Part shown: positions 16,945 through 25,499 of the stretch, piece by piece
Position numbering within the stretch: the first letter of the stretch is position 1
How the letters are laid out: every line of letters begins with the position of its first letter
Assembly: GCF_000010425.1 (NCBI RefSeq)
Contig: NC_008618.1
Coordinates: forward strand, 1,853,946-1,917,945
Length of the DNA stretch: 64,000 nt
Direction: 5' to 3'
Source of the DNA: Bifidobacterium adolescentis ATCC 15703
GTDB lineage: Bacteria > Actinomycetota > Actinomycetes > Actinomycetales > Bifidobacteriaceae
Program-made: the position numbers and the translations under genes
The notes under the pieces: model-generated
What the model saw: the letters and a program-made list of their open reading frames with translations, nothing else
The model's database searches: none
What the model was told of the DNA's origin: nothing

Positions 16945-17997
16945 TTATGCGCAAGCGGCCTGCACCAGTTTCGGCGTCAACACCTTCACCTGCGGCGAGG
17001 CGAGCCACGGACGGCCCGCACCGGAATCGCCATCGCCACGTACCACGGCGTCGATTCGACTGCCCAGCATGCCCCAGCCGGCGGCGGCCAAATCGACCAC
17101 GCTCTGTTCGACGGTGGTCATGCGCAAACCCAATCCGAATCGTCTGAGAATGTTGTCGTAGCCGATCACCTGCATGTCTTCGGTGACGTGCAGCCCGCGT
17201 TCCGCCATACGCTGACGGAAGCCGAGCGCCATCACGTCGTTGCAGCAGAACACGGCGGTCGCACCGCCGTCGATGATCTGGTCGGCAGCATGATAGCCGC
17301 CATCGAAACGGTAGTCGCCGGACACGCACAACGCGGGATCGAACCGCTCCCCCGCCTGCTCGATCGCATCCACGAAACCACGGCGACGGTCGGCCGCGCT
17401 CGATTCGGCCACATCGCCCGTCACAATGCCGATGCGCTTGTGCCCGCCTTCCAGCAGGTATTGCGCCGCAAGCCGACCGCCGAGATAGTTGTCGAAGCCG
17501 ACCGCGTCACACCAACCGCATTGCATCAGTCGGTCGATGAGCACCACCGGGCAGGTGACACGCTCCACGTCCTCACGCAACGCGGCGCCGGCACCGGCCG
17601 CGCAGGATTCGCGCGCGGGAATCAGCAGCACGCCATCCACCCCACGTGACGTCAGCCTGCGCAGCAAAGCCTGTTCCGACTCACGCGAATCATCCGAATT
17701 GGCCACAATCAGCGAATACCCCTGCGCCGCGCATTCATCCTCCACGCACTTAGCAAGCGCCGCGAAAAACAAGTTCTCAATATCAGGCACAATCAACGCC
17801 ACCAACTGGGATTGCTTGGTCACCAAGCTTCGCGCACTCTGATTCGGCACGTAATTCAGTTTCTTCGCCGCATCGGCAATGACCTTGCGCTTCCCCTCAG
17901 ACACGCGAGCAGGACGATTATTCAGCACCAGCGAAACCGTCGTCACAGACACCCCTGCGACAGCAGCCACATCCTTCAGCGTCGCACGATACGCCAT
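16945..17997 (-). CDS. LacI-family transcriptional regulator of nucleoside salvage
   Basis: DNA-binding repressor. Residues 1-60 are the LacI HTH (TLKDVAAVAGVSVTTVSLVL) and hinge helix (KKLNYVPNQSARSL). The remainder is a periplasmic-binding-like ligand domain (VALIVPDIENLFFAAL, GVDGVLLIPARE, GHKRIGIVTGD, FCCNDVMALGFRQRM). The 350-residue length is normal. ATG at 17997 follows AAGGGGG. An operator core overlapping the region just upstream indicates autoregulation. Position directly upstream of the nucleoside hydrolase and ribokinase suggests a nucleoside or ribose ligand. Confidence 0.93.
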   Translation of the reverse strand: MAYRATLKDVAAVAGVSVTTVSLVLNNRPARVSEGKRKVIADAAKKLNYVPNQSARSLVTKQSQLVALIVPDIENLFFAALAKCVEDECAAQGYSLIVANSDDSRESEQALLRRLTSRGVDGVLLIPARESCAAGAGAALREDVERVTCPVVLIDRLMQCGWCDAVGFDNYLGGRLAAQYLLEGGHKRIGIVTGDVAESSAADRRRGFVDAIEQAGERFDPALCVSGDYRFDGGYHAADQIIDGGATAVFCCNDVMALGFRQRMAERGLHVTEDMQVIGYDNILRRFGLGLRMTTVEQSVVDLAAAGWGMLGSRIDAVVRGDGDSGAGRPWLASPQVKVLTPKLVQAACA

Positions 17998-18007
17998 CCA
18001 AACCCCC

Positions 18008-18021
18008 TTAAAACGTTTATC
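18008..18021. promoter_or_regulatory. LacI operator in front of the regulator gene
   Basis: TTAAAACGTTTATC shares 12 of 14 aligned bases with the perfect operator at 16811-16826 and keeps the CG centre. It lies about 10 nt upstream of the lacI ATG, next to its ribosome site, consistent with negative autoregulation. Confidence 0.75.
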
Positions 18022-18198
18022 CCTCCAGCATAAATACCATGGAATCCTGACGCGCCCAGCATCGCAATAACAAACAAATTCCTTTCACAGCAAAATAATC
18101 CGCACTATTTCCACCGGTAAATCGTTTCTCGGAAGTGTTTTTGCATACTCGCAACGTTTGTCCAAAATGAGAGACGCACAAGAAGAAAGGAACCAGCA

Positions 18199-18486
18199 AT
18201 GCGGCCAACCACGCAGAAAAACAATGCGAGACAGCGCAAAACCATCGCCATCGTCGCAGTGGTCGCAGTGGTCGCCATCGCACCCACCAAACGCTATGAG
18301 AGGTCGAGATCTCCGTCCGTGCGTAGAAACTCCATCAGGTTGAGATGCCTTACGCCGTCACGTTGCATTGGCAGCTGGTCCAAACTGAACCGGTATTTCG
18401 GATACCCGTCAGCCAGCTTCGTGAACGGACGGAATTCACGCTCCTCAACATTAGGATCCTGCACACTCATCGACACCTGCACATAG
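18199..18486 (+). CDS. Short ORF with an N-terminal membrane segment, probably a truncated gene start
   Basis: A 95-residue frame with a good ribosome site (AAGAAAGGAACC) before its ATG. It begins with a basic N terminus and a hydrophobic stretch (TIAIVAVVAVVAIA, residues about 15-28), like a signal anchor. After about residue 33 the codons run antisense to the AAA-ATPase remnant on the other strand, so the downstream residues are unlikely to be original. It looks like the 5' end of an exported-protein gene cut off by a rearrangement. It could still be expressed as a small membrane peptide. Confidence 0.35.
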   Translation: MRPTTQKNNARQRKTIAIVAVVAVVAIAPTKRYERSRSPSVRRNSIRLRCLTPSRCIGSWSKLNRYFGYPSASFVNGRNSRSSTLGSCTLIDTCT

Positions 18487-18930
18487 GCGTACCGTTCCTG
18501 CTTACGCACAATGAAGTCGCACTCCAGCTTACCAATAATGCCCACGCTCACCTCGTAGCCTTCGACCTCAAATGCACGTACAGCGCATTTTCCAAGGCTG
18601 GTCCGTAACTCATTCGCGTACCAGCGTTACGCGCGAATCGTATGCCAGGATCCGCAAGATAATACTTCTCCCCTCCTCTCAACGACCTGCGCGAACGCAA
18701 ATCGAATCGCGGGCATTTGTAGAGGACCTTCGCACTCTCCAACAGCCGGACATAGTTCGCAAGAGTCTCACGTTTGACCGTCACGCCTTCGCCATGTTTC
18801 ATATAGTCGACGATCCCCGACAGATTCGTGGGAGCTGCATAGTTGTTGATGAGATAGTCCTGCACACGCTGGAAGGTATCGCGGTGACGCACCACTTTGC
18901 GTGCGGCTATGTCTTTGTTGAAGATCTGCC
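18294..18930 (-). pseudogene. Decayed AAA ATPase (DUF4143-type), C-terminal part with frameshift
   Basis: Only the C-terminal domain of an AAA+ ATPase with DUF4143 remains. The frame from about 18930 reads IFNKDIAARKVVRHRDTFQRV, then TVKRETLANYVRLLESAKVLY and KYYLADPGIRFA, up to ENALYVHL near 18565. There the frame is lost; the homology continues in another frame as GYEVSVGIIGKLECDFIV, then YVQVSMSVQDPNVEEREF and a natural C terminus ending at 18294. The N-terminal P-loop domain is absent and a stop lies upstream in frame. These proteins usually have about 400 residues, so about half is missing. It overlaps antisense the truncated ORF at 18199. Confidence 0.85.
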
Positions 18931-19281
18931 CTATGACCTACCACGACCAAGAACCTAACCCACGAAAACAGCAGAAGCCCCTCAACTCTTCAATTCCACT
19001 ACAAAGGTCACATCACGGCATACGCACGCCGACGCGCGTATGCGTGCACGACTCCAGCAACGAGCCGTACCCGCCGTTAGATGGCAGGCTTCAGTATCAT
19101 GACGCCATGCGTTAGCGTCACCATGCAACGATAGGAACACACTATTCAATAGTGCATCATGAAAGCGTGACGTTGCCCTTGCGCAGGTGCCGTAAGACTC
19201 CGCGGACAAAGCAATGAGGCTTCCCCGTGAGAAGGGAAGCCTCATATTCCATTCATTCTATTCAGCGATGATGACGCCGAA
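18931..19281. other. Intergenic region
   Basis: No convincing gene. GCATACGC (from about 19019) and GCGTATGC (to about 19044) can form an 8-bp hairpin. The terminator of the MFS-CBS gene sits at the right end. The minus-strand frame across this stretch has no recognisable features. Confidence 0.5.
19213..19248 (-). terminator. Terminator of the MFS-CBS gene
   Basis: ATGAGGCTTCCC (19215-19226) pairs with GGGAAGCCTCAT (19234-19245) around a short loop. It is about 40 nt after the minus-strand stop at 19282 and is followed there by TGCTTTGT. Confidence 0.8.
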
Positions 19282-21333
19282 TCACCGATCATCCTTTGGG
19301 AACAACGCGTCGAAGGCATGTTCCATCACGGACTTACGGCGGATCACACCGACGAGCCTGCCATCACCATCCACCACCGGCAGTTTCTTGAACTGCTTCT
19401 TGGCGAGGATTCGGGCCACCTCTCCAACATGCTGGTCGGGCGTGGCGGCAACGACCTTATGCGTGGCGATGTCCATCACCTTCTTGCCGGAGAGCGCCTG
19501 CACCTTGGAGGCCACGGTTTCGTCGTCGAACACCACCATCGTCGAACCGGTGCCGGTGGAAACCGTACGGGATTCATAGGTGGCAATCGATTTCATGACA
19601 TCGCCGTCACTGACGAAGCCGACGAGCCTGCCATCGCCGTTCACCACGGGAAGGCTGGAGACGTTGAGGCGGATGAACTCGCGCACCACATGCGTGATGT
19701 CATCGCTGTCCAGGCAGCTGTAGGGCTGATCGTCCATAATCCCGCCGATGGACTGTTCCTGGGCCTGCTTGAACAGGGAGGCAGCGGGGGCCACGTATGC
19801 GCCGGCGTAGTGATGCTCGGCGGGCTGACCTTCAGTGGTTTCGACCGCGACTTCGGCGGAGGCTTGCGCCTCGTAGGCCTTGGCGTTGCGTGCGGCCTTC
19901 TCCTTGGCACGGCTGGTGACGGTGAAGATGCAGATGATCAGGGCGACCAGCGAGATGGCGGCGCACAGCAGGTAGGAGAACGCGATGCCGCTGGCCGTGG
20001 CGGACTTCACACCCTGGGACATGTGCGAGGCGGTCACGGATGTTTCTGCGGTGACCAGAAGCGAGGTCGCAATGGCTGCCGCGATCTGGCGGCCGGTGTT
20101 GGCGATGGCGTTGCCATGGGCGATCATGTCGTTCGGCAAAGCGTTGACGCCCCAAGTGTTGATCGGCATGTTGGCGATAGCCTGACCGGATGCCTGCAAT
20201 GCGCAGAACACGGCGACAAACAGCACTGATGTCCTGGTGTTGATGGTGCCGAGAAGACCAAGAGAGATGGTCATGAGCGCAAGGCCGCCGATGCCCACGC
20301 CGCGCGGGCCGAATTTGTCGAATGCGGCACCGGCGACCGGACTCAGGATGATGCCGACCGCCGCGGCGGGCAGCATGACCATGCCGGTGACGGTGGCGGA
20401 TTGGCCGAGCACATTCTGGATGAAGATAGGCAACGTCACGTTGGTTGCGGCGACTGCGGCGTTGATCAGAGTGACCAGAATCGCGGAGTTGCGGAAGTTG
20501 CGGGTGGCAAGGGTGTCAACGCGCAACAATGGCTCATCGAGCTTGACTTGCTTGTATACGAATGCGACGAAGGCCACAAGACCAACGACGATTGAAATAA
20601 TGACGACCGGACTGGCCCATCCCATCGTGGAAGCGGACGAGAAGCCATAGAGCAGGCCACCGAACGCGATGGTCGAAAGGATCACGGACAGGATGTTGAG
20701 CTTTGGGTTCTTCAACTCGCCGACGTTCTTGAGCATCATCGTGCCTCCGACAAGGATGACCAGTGCCACAATTGCGATGCCAATGAACATCGGGCGCCAT
20801 CCGAAACCGTCAATCACCAGACCACCGACAACCGGGCCGATAGCCGGGCCGGCGGCCATGACGATACCGGCCATGCCCATGGCGGTGCCGCGCTTATCCG
20901 GCGGATAGACGAGCATCGGCACTACGGCGACCAATGGCAACAGCACGCCGGAGCCGGCGGATTGCAGTATGCGTCCGACGAGCAACAGCACGAAATTCGG
21001 CGCGACGGCACACAGCAGTGTGCCGACCATGAAAGTGGCAAGGGCTCCGGCGAAGAGCTTTCGGGTGGAGAATTTATCAATCAGATAGCCTGAAATCGGC
21101 ACCATGATGCCCGATACCAGCATGTAGACGCTGGTCACCCACTGCACGGTGCCGGTGGTGATATTGAAATCACGCATCAGTGCCGGCAAGGCCGGTGACA
21201 TGACGGTCTGGTTGAGCAGCGCGATGAACGAGCCGACGACGATCACGCCCACGACGATGAATCGGGCGTGCGAATCAATAGGCTTTACGGAACTGGCGGC
21301 GGACCCGAATTCCGCGGTTTTCTGTGAGGTCAC
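19282..21333 (-). CDS. DHA2-type MFS drug exporter fused to a C-terminal CBS-domain pair
   Basis: A 683-residue membrane protein. Residues about 25-490 form a 14-helix MFS transporter of the DHA2 (EmrB/QacA) type: LLNQTVMSPALPALMRDFN, WVTSVYMLVSGIMVPISGYL, GRILQSAGSGVLLPL, and GIVMAAGPAIGPVVGGL (motif C). Residues about 545-683 carry two CBS modules, VREFIRLNVSSLPVVNGDGRLVGF and ILAKKQFKKLPVVDGDGRLVGV, which usually bind adenine nucleotides. GTG at 21333 is preferred because AGAAGGAAAT lies upstream; the frame is open to 21405. CBS fusion suggests that export is gated by nucleotide or energy state. The long leader carries a possible leader peptide and attenuator. Confidence 0.9.
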   Translation of the reverse strand: MTSQKTAEFGSAASSVKPIDSHARFIVVGVIVVGSFIALLNQTVMSPALPALMRDFNITTGTVQWVTSVYMLVSGIMVPISGYLIDKFSTRKLFAGALATFMVGTLLCAVAPNFVLLLVGRILQSAGSGVLLPLVAVVPMLVYPPDKRGTAMGMAGIVMAAGPAIGPVVGGLVIDGFGWRPMFIGIAIVALVILVGGTMMLKNVGELKNPKLNILSVILSTIAFGGLLYGFSSASTMGWASPVVIISIVVGLVAFVAFVYKQVKLDEPLLRVDTLATRNFRNSAILVTLINAAVAATNVTLPIFIQNVLGQSATVTGMVMLPAAAVGIILSPVAGAAFDKFGPRGVGIGGLALMTISLGLLGTINTRTSVLFVAVFCALQASGQAIANMPINTWGVNALPNDMIAHGNAIANTGRQIAAAIATSLLVTAETSVTASHMSQGVKSATASGIAFSYLLCAAISLVALIICIFTVTSRAKEKAARNAKAYEAQASAEVAVETTEGQPAEHHYAGAYVAPAASLFKQAQEQSIGGIMDDQPYSCLDSDDITHVVREFIRLNVSSLPVVNGDGRLVGFVSDGDVMKSIATYESRTVSTGTGSTMVVFDDETVASKVQALSGKKVMDIATHKVVAATPDQHVGEVARILAKKQFKKLPVVDGDGRLVGVIRRKSVMEHAFDALFPKDDR

Positions 21334-21426
21334 AGCATTTCCTTCTGTTGGTAACGGCATGTGTGGGCGATCCGGCCCCATACTTGTGTCAAGACGCGGG
21401 GACACCGATGAGTCCGGGGTAAAGGA

Positions 21427-21476
21427 AAAGCCGCCATCCGTTCCGCATTCATATACGGCAAACGATTCGCGGCTTT
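21427..21476 (-). promoter_or_regulatory. Possible attenuator hairpin in the MFS-CBS leader
   Basis: On the minus strand AAAGCCGC (21476-21469) can pair with GCGGCTTT (21434-21427), followed by TCCTTT. The 8-bp stem has a 34-nt loop with further partial pairing. It lies between a short ORF with a strong ribosome site and the exporter start, which is the geometry of a leader-peptide attenuator. Unproven. Confidence 0.4.
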
Positions 21477-21563
21477 GCGTAAGTTGATGGCTATGGTGAG
21501 CGATTCATGCGACGTCGACCGCGGATGGGCCATCGGTGCATCCCGGCATAAGGCGTGTCCCCG

Positions 21564-21674
21564 CTACACCAGCATCGAAAAAAGGGACATTTGTGGATTG
21601 GCAAACAGAACATTGCCGACGAACGACCCACGGCAGGTGCGTGCGATGAACATCGCGTAGCGATACAGGTTCAT
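21564..21674 (-). CDS. Possible 36-residue leader peptide upstream of MFS-CBS gene
   Basis: ATG at 21674 has AAGGAG exactly 5 nt upstream, one of the best ribosome sites in this window, and the frame stops with TAG after 36 codons (MNLYRYAMFIARTCRG, then SFVGNVLFANPQMSLFSMLV). There is no similarity I recognise. It is on the same strand as, and 230 nt upstream of, the exporter GTG, with a hairpin in between. Alternatives are a decayed gene start or a chance ORF. The strength and spacing of the Shine-Dalgarno site are the main evidence. Confidence 0.45.
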   Translation of the reverse strand: MNLYRYAMFIARTCRGSFVGNVLFANPQMSLFSMLV

Positions 21675-21937
21675 GGCATCTCCTTGACGGGTCTTCGTAC
21701 GGCAGACATCGAGAAGCCTATCATCATTCAGATCGACGGTGAAACCCACGCATGCCCGACAATACACAAAATCTTTACAAAAGGATTGGGCTTACCGCAT
21801 ACGATCCGCCTGGGTAGCGGTCCGAGGATGAATCAGGGGCGAGCCAAGGGTTGCGTCTCGTGTTTCCGCCATGATGTCTGGCAAAATAGTGAAGCCGGAC
21901 ATGCGAGGCATCGACCGGAATCGGAAAGGGGCAAATC
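21675..21937. other. Intergenic region between divergent units
   Basis: Separates the minus-strand exporter leader from plus-strand yccF. No conserved gene is visible. A ribosome site GGAAAGGGG directly precedes yccF. Promoters must lie here, but none is clear enough to call. Confidence 0.45.
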
Positions 21938-22303
21938 ATGCGAGTTCTCGGCAATATCCTGTGGATCATTCTTGGTGGGTTGGCCATCGCAATCGGATGG
22001 GCATTGGTGGGACTGATTCTGTGCATCTCCATCATCGGCATCCCGTTCGGCCTTCAAGCGTTCAAGAGGGCGGGACTCACCCTGACGCCGTTTGGCAAAA
22101 CCGTGCAATACGGCGGCGGAGTCGGCTCTGCCTTGGCCAACATCCTGTGGGTGGTGCTGGTCGGCTGGTGGATGGCGTTCGGCTATCTGGGAGCCGGCGT
22201 ACTCAACTGCATCTCCATCATCGGTATTCCGTTCGGATTGCAATCGTTCAAGATGGCCAAGCTTGCGCTCTGGCCATTCGGAGCGGAAATCGTCAACCTG
22301 TAG
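21938..22303 (+). CDS. yccF: YccF-family inner membrane protein
   Basis: A small 121-residue membrane protein of the YccF (DUF307) family, function unknown. It is an internal duplication: each half has a hydrophobic helix pair and the family motif CISIIGIPFGLQAFKRAGL (about residues 29-47) or CISIIGIPFGLQSFKMAKL (about 88-106), followed by PFG. The start ATG at 21938 follows AAAGGGGC. It appears monocistronic. Confidence 0.95.
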   Translation: MRVLGNILWIILGGLAIAIGWALVGLILCISIIGIPFGLQAFKRAGLTLTPFGKTVQYGGGVGSALANILWVVLVGWWMAFGYLGAGVLNCISIIGIPFGLQSFKMAKLALWPFGAEIVNL

Positions 22304-22305
22304 AT

Positions 22306-22398
22306 TCCAAATACTACAAAGCCGCCAAAGCAACCCTTGGCGAGGCGGCCACCGACGTCAACAATTGGATTGACCAGCAAGCCGCCAAGGCCGAATAA
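22306..22398 (+). pseudogene. Possible C-terminal gene fragment after yccF
   Basis: Directly after the yccF stop, one frame reads SKYYKAAKATLGEAATDVNN, then WIDQQAAKAE and a stop. The helical, Ala/Lys/Glu-rich composition and normal codon use look like the real C-terminal end of a protein, but there is no start codon or ribosome site. Probably a remnant; it could be chance. Confidence 0.3.
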
Positions 22399-22482
22399 TA
22401 AAACACACATTATGCTGCTGCAGCAGCCAGTCCTTGCAGAACAATGTCATGACAAAGGCCCGAGGAGGCGGCGCTGCCGCAG

Positions 22483-22638
22483 ATGTTCCGCTCCCATGGA
22501 GAGGATGTGATGCGTCGCGCGATGGCCGTGGTGAACGTAGTGAACCAGACGAGCACGCTCGTTCCCGCCGTGCTCGGCGGCGTGCTGTACGCGGCGGTTC
22601 TAGGACGGGATTCCATCACCTTCGCTCTGGACAGCTGA
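22483..22638 (+). pseudogene. Possible fragment of a membrane protein
   Basis: The frame from ATG at 22483 reads MFRSHGEDVMRRAMAVVNVV, then NQTSTLVPAVLGGVLYAAVLG and a short tail before the stop. It has protein-like composition and one hydrophobic segment, and coding-like sequence continues about 30 nt upstream to a stop without a ribosome site. It resembles the C-terminal end of an integral membrane protein, family not recognised. Likely a remnant at the border of the polysaccharide locus. Confidence 0.3.
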
Positions 22639-22938
22639 GACATCAAAGCCATGTGTGGATATGCAAACGGCCGCCATCAATCATGGTGATGTTGGCCGTT
22701 CACGTCCCATTAAATATACTTTCGCACCGTATCTGGCTTATATACGGCAGATTCGGGAGACTTGGATTCACAGCTGGGTCATTAGGCCAGAACGTACATC
22801 CGGCTCTCGCAGCCATTTCCTGACGAAGCCAACTACTTGCAGCACGTTATTTCCCAATCGCCACTTACCGGACCCAATTGCCAGGCTGCGCCGCATCCGC
22901 CATGACGCACCGTCGCAAACGCTCCCGTCTGACGCGCT
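22639..22938. other. Intergenic region at the locus border
   Basis: No gene is supported. The stretch is mixed in base composition and marks the change from housekeeping genes to the polysaccharide locus. No terminal inverted repeats or attachment-site duplications were seen. Confidence 0.45.
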
Positions 22939-25310
<2,372 letters not shown>

Positions 25311-25499
25311 ACCGCCACTATCGCATAACTATTTGACTGCGCTTAAGAACATGCCTTGGTTTCATTCATCATTCAGATACCCACCAGCTACCATCAAGAC
25401 ACCTACTCGTCCAGACACACTGGCTAATATATAGCTCGGTTTTACATGCTCATAAACCCCCGTTTACACAAGGGGTTATTTGCCGTGAAGGAAGCGACG
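25311..25499. promoter_or_regulatory. Divergent promoter region
   Basis: Lies between the minus-strand DUF2142 gene and the plus-strand LtaS-like gene and must hold promoters for both. AACCCCC (about 25456) and AGGGGTT (about 25471) can form a short hairpin in the LtaS-like leader. No clear -35/-10 pair is called. Confidence 0.4.

Noticed and set aside
18982-19245. 87-codon minus-strand ORF downstream of the MFS-CBS gene
   Set aside because: It runs through the terminator hairpin, has no ribosome site and no family.
21330-21533. 67-codon minus-strand ORF whose TGA overlaps the exporter GTG
   Set aside because: No ribosome site and no protein-like features; the overlap is probably chance.
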